Shown: piece after piece, positions 39,116 through 48,341 of the stretch
Position numbering within the stretch: position 1 is the stretch's first letter
How the letters are laid out: every line of letters starts with the position of its first letter
Assembly: GCF_012849055.1 (NCBI RefSeq)
Contig: NZ_CP051677.1
Span: forward strand, 4,975,001-5,039,000
Direction of reading: 5' to 3'
Length of the DNA: 64,000 bases
Source of the DNA: Spirosoma rhododendri
Lineage (GTDB): Bacteria; Bacteroidota; Bacteroidia; Cytophagales; Spirosomataceae
The notes under the pieces: model-generated
What the model saw: the letters and a program-made list of their open reading frames with translations, nothing else
The model's database searches: none
What the model was told of the DNA's origin: nothing
Position numbers and translations under genes: made by a program

Positions 39116-39191
39116 GATCTGGTAGCTCAGCTGGTAGAGCAATACACTTTTAATGTATGGGTCCTGGGTTCGAATCCCAGCCGGATCACCA
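39116..39191 (+). tRNA. tRNA-Lys (anticodon UUU)
   Basis: A cloverleaf can be drawn: acceptor arms GATCTGG and CCGGATC, a D-arm with AGCTCAGCTGGTAGAGC, anticodon stem ATACA/TGTAT with loop CTTTTAA (anticodon TTT), T-arm with GGTTCGAATCC, discriminator A and an encoded CCA at 39189-39191. It is followed by a strong palindromic terminator. Confidence 0.95.
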
Positions 39192-39193
39192 AG

Positions 39194-39231
39194 ACAAGAA
39201 AGGCCACTCTGTACAGAGTGGCCTTTCTTGT
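39194..39231 (+). terminator. Perfect 38-base palindrome downstream of tRNA-Lys
   Basis: The 38 bases are a perfect palindrome (19-bp arms, no spacer beyond the tight turn). It starts 3 bases after the encoded CCA and is followed by TTT. It most likely ends the tRNA transcript. Confidence 0.8.
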
Positions 39232-39570
39232 TTACGCCCTATTTCCCCAGACGCATTGCCTAAGTATTTCTTCTAGTAACGAGGGCATTAACATTCGTTA
39301 TAATTGGCATTTACCAAGAACATTTATAACCAAATTCACAATACTAAGTATACGCTAAGAAATTTCGACAAATACTGTTTTTACCAAATTTTTATATGTA
39401 GTATATTGCAAGACTTTATCGCAAACATTCGATAGTTCGGTTCTGATCGCCAGATACATCACTCCTTTGAACCGACCGTAATTTAGTATTTCTCAAAAAT
39501 TTCGATCATTTTTTGCCATTCTGATAATCAGTCTGCAAAAAATGACGGCTCAACCCAACACTGTACGACC
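39232..39570. other. AT-rich region upstream of gltB
   Basis: This 339-base gap between the tRNA terminator and gltB is A/T-rich. It should hold the gltB promoter, but I see no full TTG-N19-TAxxTTTG and no gene or strong hairpin. Confidence 0.5.
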
Positions 39571-42500
39571 ATGTCTGACCAGGTTGACCAAAACGCGCAG
39601 GTACCTGCGGGCCTTTATCGCCCGGAATTCGAGCACGATAACTGCGGTATCGGCTTCGTTGCCCACATTAAAGGGCGCAAATCCCATCAAATTGTTTCGG
39701 ATGCACTCCAGATGCTTCGGCGTATGGAACACCGGGGCGCAGTAGGAGCAGAAGCGAACTCCGGCGATGGAGCCGGGCTATTGATTCAGCTTCCCCACGA
39801 ATTTTTCGTCGACGAAACCCGTAAGCTGGGCGTTCACTTACCACCTGCCCTCGAATACGGCGTTGGTATGGTGTATTTTCCCAAGGATGTGTGGCTGCGC
39901 GAAGAGTGCCGCGCCATTCTGAACCGGAAAATGAAGAAACTGGGGCTGGAATTACTCTGCTACCGCGTCGTGCCGGTCAACAACAGCGATCTGGGTGCCG
40001 GGTCGCGGTCGGCAGAACCGCAGATGGAACAGGTGTTCATCAAACGGCCCGCCGAGATTACCGATGCCGACGATTTCGAGCGGAAGCTGTATATCCTGCG
40101 GAACACAAGTACCCGGATTATCAACGAAAGTGTCAACGGCGTCGATCATTTTTATTTCTCGTCGCTGTCGTGCCGTACTATTACTTATAAGGGTCAGCTG
40201 ACGACGCTGCAACTGGAGCCGTACTTCCCCGACCTGCAAAACGAGGACGTGGTGTCGGCACTGGGCGTGGTTCACTCGCGTTTCTCGACCAACACCTTCC
40301 CATCGTGGAAGCTGGCGCAGCCGTTCCGCTACATCGCCCACAACGGCGAAATCAACACGGTACGCGGTAACGTCAACTGGATGAAAGCGGCTGAAGGGCT
40401 GCTCGAATCGAGTAAGTTCACCAAAGACGAGATGGACATGCTGTTGCCCATCTGCGACCCCAAACAGTCGGACTCAGCCAACCTCGACAACGCCATCGAG
40501 CTGCTCGTGATGAGCGGCCGGTCGCTTCCGCACGTGATGATGATGCTGGTACCCGAAGCGTGGGATGGCAACGAACACATGGACCCGATGCGGAAGGCGT
40601 TCTACGAATTCCACGCGGCCCTGATCGAACCCTGGGACGGCCCCGCGTCGATTTCGTTTACCGACGGCCGCATGGTCGGCGCTACCCTCGACCGGAACGG
40701 CCTGCGTCCGTCGCGGTTCTGGGTTACCAACGAAGACATCGTGATTATGGCGTCGGAAGTGGGCGTACTCGACATCGATCCGGCGAAAGTCGTGTCGAAG
40801 GGTCGTCTGCAACCGGGTAAGATGTTCCTGGTCGATATGGAACAGGGACGTATCGTCGCCGACGAAGAAATTAAGCAGCAGATCAGCAGCCGGCAGCCCT
40901 ATGGCGACTGGCTGGCAGATAACAAGATCAAGATTCAGGACCTCGAAGCCCCGATTCGCTCGTATAATCCATACGACCCCGCCAAGCTGTTGCGGATGCA
41001 GCAGGCGTTTGGCTTCACGTCGGAAGATTTGCGGATGATTCTGGCCCCGATGGTGGAGACGGGGAAAGAAGCCCTCGGCTCGATGGGTACCGATGTGCCG
41101 CTCGCTATTTTGTCGGAGCAGAGTCAGCACATGAGCCACTACTTCAAGCAGTTGTTCGCGCAGGTTACCAACCCGCCGATTGACTCTATCCGGGAGCGGT
41201 CGATCATGTCGCTGATCTCGTTTGTGGGCGCTACCTACAACCTGCTGAGCGAATCGCCCGAGCACTGCCGGCAGGTCGAACTGGAGCAGCCGGTGCTGAC
41301 CACGCAGGAATTCGACAAACTGCGGTTCATCGACAAGCCGAAGTTTCAGGCCAAGACAATCAACTGTCTGTTCACGGCCGACGGCGACGGCAAGTCGCTG
41401 GAACGCGCTTTGGACCGCATTTGCCGCTATGCCGAAGACGCTATTCAGGACGGTTACTCGATTCTGGTACTCTCGGACCGGGCTATCGATTCGAGCCACG
41501 CACCGATTCCGTCGCTGCTGTCTACCTCGGCCATTCACCACTACCTGATCCGGCAGGGGCTGCGCGGTAAGGTTGGTATCGTGGTTGAAGCGGGCGACGT
41601 TTGGGAAACGCACCACGTGGCCACGCTGATCGGTTACGGCGCGTCGGGCGTGAACCCGTACATGGCGTTCGAGACCATCGCCAGCATGAAGGAGAAAGGG
41701 CTGTTGCAGGTAGATTACGACCTCGACAAGCTCTACAAAAACTACGTCAAGGCGGTCAACGGCGAACTGCTGAAGATCTTCTCGAAGATGGGCATTTCCA
41801 CCCTGCAATCGTATCAGGGTGCGATGATCTTCGAGTGTCTGGGTCTGAACGCCGAGGTGGTAAACCGCTATTTCACCGGTACCGTATCGCGCATTGGCGG
41901 GATGGGGCTGGACGAAATTGCCCGCGAGATTCTGGTGCGGCACTGTATCGCCTTCCCCGACATGCCCGTATCGGCTCCCCGGCTGGAAGTGGGCGGTATA
42001 TACCAGTGGAAGCAGCGGGGTGAAAAGCACATTTTCAACCCCGACACGATCCACCTGTTGCAACAGTCGACCCAAAAGAACGACTACAGCATTTTCAAGA
42101 AATACTCGAAGCTGATCGACGATCAGACGGCGAAGGCGATCACGCTGCGCGGCCTGCTCAAGTTCAAGAAAGGTACGCCCGTTCCGCTTGACGAAGTCGA
42201 ACCCATCGAAACCATCTTCAAACGGTTTGCGACGGGGGCTATGTCGTTCGGCTCGATTTCGTGGGAAGCGCACACGACGCTGGCAATTGCGATGAACCGC
42301 ATCGGTGGTAAGAGTAACTCCGGCGAAGGTGGCGAAGATGAACTGCGCTTCAAGGAGTTGCCCAACGGCGACAGCCTGAATTCGGCAATCAAGCAGGTAG
42401 CGTCGGGCCGATTCGGTGTAACGAGCTACTACCTAACTAACGCCCGCGAGTTGCAGATCAAGATGGCGCAGGGTGCCAAGCCCGGCGAAGGCGGGCAGCT

Positions 42501-44172
42501 ACCCGGCTTCAAAGTCGACGACTGGATCGGCCGGACGCGTCACTCGACGCCAGGTGTGGGCCTGATTTCGCCCCCACCCCACCACGATATCTACTCGATT
42601 GAGGATCTGGCGCAGCTCATTTCCGACCTCAAAAACGCTAACCGCGACGCCCGTATCAGCGTGAAGCTGGTATCGGAAGCGGGTGTCGGGACGATTGCTG
42701 CCGGTGTTGCCAAAGCCCACGCCGACCACATTCTGGTGTCGGGTCATGACGGTGGTACGGGTGCCTCTCCCCTCTCCTCGATTCGCCACGCGGGTCTGCC
42801 GTGGGAACTGGGACTGGCCGAAGCGCATCAGACGCTGGTTCGCAACAAACTCCGTGGCCGCGTAACGGTACAGACCGACGGGCAGATGCGGACGGGTCGC
42901 GACCTGGCGATTGCCGCGCTGCTGGGTGCCGAAGAATTTGGCGTCGCTACGGCTGCGCTGGTGGCTACGGGTTGTATCATGATGCGGAAGTGTCACCTGA
43001 ACACCTGCCCGGTGGGCGTCGCGACGCAGAACAAGGAACTGCGTGCGCTGTTTACCGGTAAGCCGGAGCACGTCGTGAACATGTTTACGTTCCTGGCGAT
43101 GGAACTGCGCGAGATCATGGCCGAGCTAGGCTTCCGCACCGTCAACGAGATGGTCGGTCAGGCGCAGATGCTGGAGATGCGGCAGAACCTCCCCCACTGG
43201 AAATACAAGAACCTCAAACTCGACGCCCTGCTCTACAAAGAGCCGACCAATCTGGACGTGGCCCTGTACAAGCAGGAAGAGCAAAACCACCATCTGGAAG
43301 ACGTACTCGACCGGAAACTGATCGAGCTGGCGCAACCCGCACTGTCGGGTACGACGCTCGGCTCCGACGAGTCGATTTACGGCGAGTTTACGGTGCAGAA
43401 CATTGACCGGAGCATCGGTACGATGCTGTCGAACGAAATTTCGAAAGTGTACGGTGGTCCGGGTCTGCCTGCCGGTTCGATTCACATTAAACTGCGCGGT
43501 ACGGCCGGACAAAGCTTCGGCGCCTTCGCCACAACCGGTCTGAAACTCGAACTTGAAGGCGACGCCAACGACTACTTCGGCAAGGGCTTGTGCGGTTCGC
43601 AACTGATCGTGTATCCCGACCGGACGGCTACGTTCAAACCGGAAGCCAACAGCATCGTCGGTAACGTATCGTTCTACGGCGCTACAGCGGGTGAAGCATT
43701 CATTCGCGGTATGGCCGGTGAGCGGTTCTGCGTGCGGAACTCCGGCGCGAAAGTCGTGGTGGAAGGTATCGGCGATCACGGTCTCGAATACATGACCGGT
43801 GGTCTGGCGATCATTCTGGGACAGACGGGCAGCAACTTTGCCGCCGGTATGTCGGGCGGGGTGGCCTATGTCTGGGATCAGGATGGTTCGTTTGCTTCGA
43901 AAGTAAACGGCGAGATGGTCAGTCTGGAAGCGCTCACCGAAGAAGATCAGGGCATTTTGCGCGAATACGTCGAGAAGCATTTCCAATACACGACGAGCAA
44001 CGTAGCGCTGAACCTGCTTGAAAACTGGGACGCGCAGATTGGTCAGTTCGTGAAGGTGATGCCGGGCGATTTCCAGAAAGCACTGGCTGGTCGCGGTATT
44101 TCACTGGCCGATCAGATCCGCGACAAAAACGTTGTCTATCAGGATATCACTGTCGACGTGACGCAGGGTTAG
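39571..44172 (+). CDS. gltB: Glutamate synthase large subunit
   Basis: A 1533-residue protein. The N-terminal class II amidotransferase domain has the putative nucleophile Cys25 (DNCGIGFVAH) and RRMEHRGA. The central domain follows. The FMN/synthase domain has SFGSISWEAHTTLAIAMNRI, NSGEGGED and the cluster cysteines Cys1135, Cys1141 and Cys1146 (CIMMRKCHLNTCPVG). The C-terminal GXGXG region (KLRGTAGQSFGAF) ends it. It makes two glutamates from glutamine and 2-oxoglutarate. Its length is normal and there is no frameshift. gltD is downstream after two small inserted genes. Confidence 0.95.
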   Translation: MSDQVDQNAQVPAGLYRPEFEHDNCGIGFVAHIKGRKSHQIVSDALQMLRRMEHRGAVGAEANSGDGAGLLIQLPHEFFVDETRKLGVHLPPALEYGVGMVYFPKDVWLREECRAILNRKMKKLGLELLCYRVVPVNNSDLGAGSRSAEPQMEQVFIKRPAEITDADDFERKLYILRNTSTRIINESVNGVDHFYFSSLSCRTITYKGQLTTLQLEPYFPDLQNEDVVSALGVVHSRFSTNTFPSWKLAQPFRYIAHNGEINTVRGNVNWMKAAEGLLESSKFTKDEMDMLLPICDPKQSDSANLDNAIELLVMSGRSLPHVMMMLVPEAWDGNEHMDPMRKAFYEFHAALIEPWDGPASISFTDGRMVGATLDRNGLRPSRFWVTNEDIVIMASEVGVLDIDPAKVVSKGRLQPGKMFLVDMEQGRIVADEEIKQQISSRQPYGDWLADNKIKIQDLEAPIRSYNPYDPAKLLRMQQAFGFTSEDLRMILAPMVETGKEALGSMGTDVPLAILSEQSQHMSHYFKQLFAQVTNPPIDSIRERSIMSLISFVGATYNLLSESPEHCRQVELEQPVLTTQEFDKLRFIDKPKFQAKTINCLFTADGDGKSLERALDRICRYAEDAIQDGYSILVLSDRAIDSSHAPIPSLLSTSAIHHYLIRQGLRGKVGIVVEAGDVWETHHVATLIGYGASGVNPYMAFETIASMKEKGLLQVDYDLDKLYKNYVKAVNGELLKIFSKMGISTLQSYQGAMIFECLGLNAEVVNRYFTGTVSRIGGMGLDEIAREILVRHCIAFPDMPVSAPRLEVGGIYQWKQRGEKHIFNPDTIHLLQQSTQKNDYSIFKKYSKLIDDQTAKAITLRGLLKFKKGTPVPLDEVEPIETIFKRFATGAMSFGSISWEAHTTLAIAMNRIGGKSNSGEGGEDELRFKELPNGDSLNSAIKQVASGRFGVTSYYLTNARELQIKMAQGAKPGEGGQLPGFKVDDWIGRTRHSTPGVGLISPPPHHDIYSIEDLAQLISDLKNANRDARISVKLVSEAGVGTIAAGVAKAHADHILVSGHDGGTGASPLSSIRHAGLPWELGLAEAHQTLVRNKLRGRVTVQTDGQMRTGRDLAIAALLGAEEFGVATAALVATGCIMMRKCHLNTCPVGVATQNKELRALFTGKPEHVVNMFTFLAMELREIMAELGFRTVNEMVGQAQMLEMRQNLPHWKYKNLKLDALLYKEPTNLDVALYKQEEQNHHLEDVLDRKLIELAQPALSGTTLGSDESIYGEFTVQNIDRSIGTMLSNEISKVYGGPGLPAGSIHIKLRGTAGQSFGAFATTGLKLELEGDANDYFGKGLCGSQLIVYPDRTATFKPEANSIVGNVSFYGATAGEAFIRGMAGERFCVRNSGAKVVVEGIGDHGLEYMTGGLAIILGQTGSNFAAGMSGGVAYVWDQDGSFASKVNGEMVSLEALTEEDQGILREYVEKHFQYTTSNVALNLLENWDAQIGQFVKVMPGDFQKALAGRGISLADQIRDKNVVYQDITVDVTQG

Positions 44173-44502
44173 GTGCAACTGGAACCGCCCATCAGCATTG
44201 CCTCACGTAAGCTGACACACTATCTACTTATAGTCCTACCCCGCTCTGATAAATCTCTTTATCTGAGCAGGGCGGGCTATAAGCTGGATAATTGGCCTAC
44301 ACTAGAGCAGGATTTGCTCAGGCTGGCGGCCAGCGGTGAAGCTGTTTTCGAAGAAGACGATGGCTACGGTCCATCGTTCAGTGTTTCCGGTGAGCTAACC
44401 GGCCCTAACGGTCGTTCTATTGGCGTAAAGACGATATGGAAGCGTGACGTAGATCAGAAAATCACTAAATTCATCACGTTATATCCACGAAAACGACTCT
44501 AG
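44173..44502 (+). CDS. DUF6883-like domain protein inside the gltBD operon
   Basis: A 109-residue protein starting with GTG immediately after the gltB stop. The N-terminus (SIASRKLTHYLLI) and C-terminus (SGELTGPNGRSIGVKTIW) resemble DUF6883. Such proteins are often paired with DUF4926 proteins, as here, but neither function is known. The family match is from memory of the motif pattern. The pair splits gltB from gltD. Confidence 0.65.
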   Translation: MQLEPPISIASRKLTHYLLIVLPRSDKSLYLSRAGYKLDNWPTLEQDLLRLAASGEAVFEEDDGYGPSFSVSGELTGPNGRSIGVKTIWKRDVDQKITKFITLYPRKRL

Positions 44503-44505
44503 GTT

Positions 44506-44751
44506 ATGAAGTTGCCTCTGTATAAAGATGTTGCATTGCGAATCAACGTACTCGATAAAGGGCTACAAAAAGGGGATATCGTTACAACGGTTGAATTTCT
44601 CGAAGCTCGTCGCGATCTACCCAATGCGTATGTTGTCGAAGCGTTTAACGCTATAGGTGAGACAATCGCAGTTTTCACCGTTGTCGAAGATGACTTAGAG
44701 TTATTGACGGCCCACGATGTTTTGAGTAAACGAACGCTGGAAGCAGCGTAA
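44506..44751 (+). CDS. DUF4926-like protein inside the gltBD operon
   Basis: An 81-residue protein (YKDVALRINVLDKGLQKGDIVTTVEF). The layout of a small beta-rich DUF4926 protein is visible: LQKGDIVTTVEFLEA, NAYVVEAFNAIGETIAVFTV and a final acidic residue stretch. It starts 3 bases after the previous gene and ends 10 bases before gltD, so it is read in the same transcript. It may be the antitoxin-like or partner half of the pair; this is inference. Confidence 0.68.
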   Translation: MKLPLYKDVALRINVLDKGLQKGDIVTTVEFLEARRDLPNAYVVEAFNAIGETIAVFTVVEDDLELLTAHDVLSKRTLEAA

Positions 44752-44761
44752 TCAGCATACA

Positions 44762-46249
44762 ATGGGAAAACCTACCGGATTTTTAGAATTTACGCGCGAA
44801 CTACCGAAGAAGCGCGACCCGCAGCAGCGGATTCACGACTACAAGGAAATCGAAATGCCGTTTTCGGAGCAGGACTCCCAACGGCAGGCATCGCGCTGCA
44901 TGGACTGCGGCACGCCCTTCTGCCACAGCGGTTGCCCACTGGGAAACATCATCCCGGAGTTCAACGACGCGGTGTATGAGCAGAACTGGGCCTATGCCTA
45001 CGAAATCCTGTCGAGCACTAACAACTTCCCGGAGTTCACAGGCCGCATCTGCCCCGCTCCCTGCGAAGCGTCGTGCGTGCTGGGTATCAACAAACCAGCG
45101 GTAGCCATCGAGTTTATCGAAAAGTCGATCGCTGAGGTGGCCTTCGAGAAAGGCTACGTCGTACCGAAGCCTCCCAAAACCCGTACAGGTAAGCAGGTTG
45201 CCGTGGTTGGGTCGGGACCGGCGGGGCTGGCGGCAGCGGCTCAGCTGAACAAAGCCGGGCATACCGTAACGCTGTTCGAGCGGGCCGATCAGATTGGCGG
45301 GCTGCTGCGCTACGGCATCCCCGATTTCAAGCTGGAGAAGTGGACCATCGACCGGCGCATCGCGGTGATGGAAGCCGAAGGTGTACAGTTTAAAACGGGC
45401 GTCAACGTAGGCGTCGATATTAAAGCCAACGATCTGCTCGAGCAGTTTGATCTGATCATGCTGACGGGTGGCTCGACCGTTCCGCGCGACCTGCCAATTC
45501 CGGGTCGTGAGCTGAAGGGCGTTTACCCGGCGATGGAATTCCTGAGTCAGCAGAATAAGCGCAACGCGGGTCGGCCGGTCGAAGTCGATCATCGGGGCGT
45601 GGCGTATGGCGACGGTGAACTGTTGGCGACGGATAAGAACGTTGTCGTGATTGGCGGTGGCGATACCGGCTCCGATTGCGTGGGTACGTCGAACCGGCAC
45701 GGTGCAGCGAGCATCACGCAAATCGAGCTGATGCCGATGCCCCCCAAAGATCGGGCTGCTAACACTCCATGGCCTAACTGGCCGATGATGCTGCGCACCT
45801 CAACCTCGCATGAGGAAGGCTGCGAACGGCAGTGGTCGATCAACACGAAAGCGTTTATCGGCGACGAGAACGGTAACCTGAAAGCCCTGCGGCTGGTCGA
45901 CTTGACGTGGAAAAACGAAAACGGCCGGATGCAGATGGTCGAGATGCCGGGTTCGGAGCGCGACGTGCCCTGCGAACTGGCCCTGCTGGCGGCTGGCTTC
46001 CTCAACCCACAGCACGACGGGCTGCTGGACGAGCTGGGGCTGGAATACGACGAGCGCGGCAACGTGAAAGCGACCAATTACCAGACAAATAACGAGAAGG
46101 TGTTTGTGGCCGGCGATATGCGCCGGGGGCAGTCGCTGGTTGTGTGGGCGATCTCGGAAGGCCGCGAAGCCGCCCGTGCCGCCGACTGCCATTTGATGGG
46201 CGAAACCATGCTCGAAGCCAAAGCTGTTTCGATGATCGAAGTGGCTTAA
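44762..46249 (+). CDS. gltD: Glutamate synthase small subunit
   Basis: A 495-residue protein. The N-terminal Fe-S domain has RCMDCGTPFCHSGCPLGN and GRICPAPCEASCVLG. The NAD/FAD domains have GSGPAGLAAAAQLNKAGH, a second GGGDTGSDCVG and GDMRRGQSLVVWAI. It supplies electrons from NAD(P)H to GltB. ATG at 44762 follows the DUF4926-like gene by 10 bases. It is the last gene of the gltB unit. Confidence 0.95.
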   Translation: MGKPTGFLEFTRELPKKRDPQQRIHDYKEIEMPFSEQDSQRQASRCMDCGTPFCHSGCPLGNIIPEFNDAVYEQNWAYAYEILSSTNNFPEFTGRICPAPCEASCVLGINKPAVAIEFIEKSIAEVAFEKGYVVPKPPKTRTGKQVAVVGSGPAGLAAAAQLNKAGHTVTLFERADQIGGLLRYGIPDFKLEKWTIDRRIAVMEAEGVQFKTGVNVGVDIKANDLLEQFDLIMLTGGSTVPRDLPIPGRELKGVYPAMEFLSQQNKRNAGRPVEVDHRGVAYGDGELLATDKNVVVIGGGDTGSDCVGTSNRHGAASITQIELMPMPPKDRAANTPWPNWPMMLRTSTSHEEGCERQWSINTKAFIGDENGNLKALRLVDLTWKNENGRMQMVEMPGSERDVPCELALLAAGFLNPQHDGLLDELGLEYDERGNVKATNYQTNNEKVFVAGDMRRGQSLVVWAISEGREAARAADCHLMGETMLEAKAVSMIEVA

Positions 46250-46265
46250 GCAGCTATAATTGCAC

Positions 46266-46307
46266 AAAGCAACGGGGCCTTATCAGTTGATAAGGCCCCG
46301 TTGCTTT
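46266..46307. terminator. Perfect 20-bp hairpin terminator
   Basis: Arms 46266-46285 and 46288-46307 are perfect complements around a 2-base centre. It lies between convergent gltD and the RidA-like gene, overlapping the stop of the latter. It probably serves both. Confidence 0.85.
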
Positions 46308-46761
46308 ATTTGGCAGCTATCACTTCAATCTCAATAAGTACGTCGGCACTGACAATCTTGGGAATCGCCTTTTGCGATTGAATCGGTGTACTGTTACTGG
46401 CCTGAGTAACATAATCATTGGTTGCAGCGTCGAGCAGTTGTGTCGTCACCGGATCAATCCGGCTGGTATCGCCCTTTACGTGGTACGTTATCTGCTTCAC
46501 GTTGGCGAGCGTCATACCGAATTCAGCGAGCGCAGTCTTCAGATTCTCGAACACCTGTGTTGTCTGCCGGGCCAGATTTCCCGGCCCAACCAACTGGCCA
46601 TTAGCGTTGTAGGGCCGCTGCCCGCTGATGTACACCTGCTGACCGGGAATGGCGGTTTCGACCTTGTACGTGTACCCAGGTCTGTAAGGCGCGGTGGTCG
46701 TCTGGGCGTGGGCGACACCGCCGATCAGCATCGCAGCCAATAAATAAAGATGTCGGTTCAT
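46306..46761 (-). CDS. Exported RidA/YjgF-family protein
   Basis: A 151-residue protein with a signal peptide (MNRHLYLLAAMLIGGVAHA), unlike cytoplasmic RidA. The RidA core is visible: VYISGQRPYNANGQLVG, RQTTQVFENLKTALAEFGM, VKQITYHV and IPKIVSADVLIEIEVIA. RidA deaminates reactive enamines, but export suggests a different role. The usual catalytic Arg lies in this C-terminal stretch in RidA; here IVSADVLIEI lacks Arg. ATG at 46761 chosen. Confidence 0.78.
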   Translation of the reverse strand: MNRHLYLLAAMLIGGVAHAQTTTAPYRPGYTYKVETAIPGQQVYISGQRPYNANGQLVGPGNLARQTTQVFENLKTALAEFGMTLANVKQITYHVKGDTSRIDPVTTQLLDAATNDYVTQASNSTPIQSQKAIPKIVSADVLIEIEVIAAK

Positions 46762-46814
46762 AAGTGTGCCGGACAAGCTGGTTGTGTATAGTACCTGAAA
46801 AAATCGGGCCAGAA

Positions 46815-47525
46815 TTACAGTTCGACGGGCTCCTCCTTTTCGTCGTAAAATAGGTAATTCAGGAAGTCACAGTAGGGCTTCATGATCTGGCTGCCCCGCA
46901 CCAGTTCATCCACGAAATTAGCTTTGACAACTTCTTTGTCGGTGAATCGATGCATGAAAAATAACTCCTTTCGGCGCAGCAATTCGATTTCGGGATGATC
47001 GGCGGGGTAGCCTTTCGGCGTTGTTTTCATCACCTCACCCGCTGCTTCGGGAAAATAAGCCTTAAACGCGTCGGCCTCAATAATGTCTTTCAGTTCCTGC
47101 GCGTTGTAGTCGACCTCCTGCCGGAATTTGGCCAGATTGGCCGGGGTCGGCTGCCACATGCCCGCGCCCAGAAACGACTGATTGCCGGGCTGAATATGCA
47201 CGTAGTAATCGATTCGGCCAGAGTGCCGACCGCCGGGCCCAATGGCAAACGCCAGATTGGATTTGTACGGCTTTTTATCCTTCGCAAACCGGATATCGCG
47301 GTTGATACGGAAAATACAATCCTTGGAGGCTGTGTTGGCAAGAGGTTCAAACGCGCTCATACGTAGTAGCACCTGATCGACTACGCGGACCAGCTCAGCT
47401 TTAGCGGCATCGTACCGACTACGGTTAGCCTGAAACCACTCCCGGTTGTTGTTGTCAACGAGGTCGCTCATAAAGGCTAGCGTCGCCGTCGTTAAGGTTG
47501 CGTTGGGTTCTTTCTTCGTTGGCAT
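46815..47525 (-). CDS. DUF2461 domain-containing protein
   Basis: A 236-residue protein. It has LVDNNNREWFQANRSRYDAAK, FRINRDIRFAKDKKPYKSN, GRIDYYVHIQPGNQSFLGAGMW and TTPKGYPADHPEIELLRRK, which are typical of DUF2461. The function is unknown. ATG at 47525 is preferred because the family starts near here. A TATCTTTG box (complement 47531-47538) is just upstream. Confidence 0.85.
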   Translation of the reverse strand: MPTKKEPNATLTTATLAFMSDLVDNNNREWFQANRSRYDAAKAELVRVVDQVLLRMSAFEPLANTASKDCIFRINRDIRFAKDKKPYKSNLAFAIGPGGRHSGRIDYYVHIQPGNQSFLGAGMWQPTPANLAKFRQEVDYNAQELKDIIEADAFKAYFPEAAGEVMKTTPKGYPADHPEIELLRRKELFFMHRFTDKEVVKANFVDELVRGSQIMKPYCDFLNYLFYDEKEEPVEL

Positions 47526-47648
47526 ATACCCAAAGATACGACTTCCCAATGGCTCACACACCACCCTCCCGCAACAGGATTTTTAAACACCCAGCTATCC
47601 CAGAACGTTACCTATGGGCTAACAATGATTCACTAATTACTCAACGTC

Positions 47649-47843
47649 ATGGCAGATAAAACGCTCGAAAAAGTAGAAGAAGAATACAAAGACCAGAAGG
47701 TCGGTGGTGGTGATAACGGCACCGGACACGGTAGTACCGGTACGGGTGGCAGCTCAACTTCGCACAAAAGCAGCAAGAAGTCGAAAGGCGGAAGCAGCGC
47801 GGGTGGCTCGACCGGCGGCTCAAAAGGTGGCCACAGCAACTAG
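47649..47843 (+). CDS. Small Gly/Ser-rich protein
   Basis: A 64-residue protein. A charged start (ADKTLEKVEEEYKDQKVGGG) is followed by a Gly/Ser/Lys/His-rich tail. It has no signal peptide. A terminator right after it (47857) and an ATG with good spacing support it as a real gene. No family is recognised. Confidence 0.6.
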   Translation: MADKTLEKVEEEYKDQKVGGGDNGTGHGSTGTGGSSTSHKSSKKSKGGSSAGGSTGGSKGGHSN

Positions 47844-47856
47844 AACCAAGTAGCCG

Positions 47857-47892
47857 AAAGCGACTATCTCTGATGGGGATAGTCGCTTTTTG
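47857..47892 (+). terminator. Rho-independent terminator
   Basis: A 12-bp perfect stem (47857-47868 with 47878-47889) is followed by TTT. It ends the small Gly/Ser-rich gene. Confidence 0.83.
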
Positions 47893-47924
47893 TTTATAGC
47901 CCTCACTCGTAAACCCCTCCTGCC

Positions 47925-48341
47925 ATGAACACGCTCATCTCCACCCGCTACACCGCTACCATGGTCGACGGGGCCTTGCTGCTGCTGCGTATTGGCATTG
48001 CCGTGCTCATGATTCCACACGGTCTGCAAAAGCTCAACGGTTTCGACAAAATGCAGAACGAGTTTGTCAGTTTTATGGGACTTGGCCCCAAACTATCCCT
48101 GGTGCTGGCGATGTCGGCCGAGCTGGGCTGTTCCATCCTGTTGCTGGTCGGCCTGTTCACGCGGTTTGCTACCATACCGCTGATTATTACGATGCTGACA
48201 GCCTTGTTTATGGCGCATCAGGGCGCGCTGTTCGGCGACGGCGAGAAAAACGGACTGTTTATTACCATGTTTCTGGTATTGCTCATTCTGGGTCCGGGCG
48301 AGTATAGCCTCGACGCCCGGCTGGGCAAGCGCCGGTTCTAA
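47925..48341 (+). CDS. DoxX family membrane protein
   Basis: A 138-residue protein with four predicted membrane helices (about 18-38, 58-80, 84-104, 112-130). It has the DoxX pattern LLLRIGIAVLMIPHGLQKLNGF and FVSFMGLGPKLSLVLAM. The family is a membrane oxidoreductase-like subunit whose function is unclear here. It overlaps the convergent SPL-like gene by 4 bases at the stops. Confidence 0.86.
   Translation: MNTLISTRYTATMVDGALLLLRIGIAVLMIPHGLQKLNGFDKMQNEFVSFMGLGPKLSLVLAMSAELGCSILLLVGLFTRFATIPLIITMLTALFMAHQGALFGDGEKNGLFITMFLVLLILGPGEYSLDARLGKRRF

Noticed and set aside
39065..39358. A 97-codon open frame across tRNA-Lys
   Set aside because: It runs through the tRNA and its terminator palindrome; the tRNA explains the region.
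40474..42273. A 599-codon open frame on the minus strand inside gltB
   Set aside because: It is fully antisense to a clearly conserved gene, has Arg/His/Gln-rich composition typical of a shadow frame and no recognisable domain.
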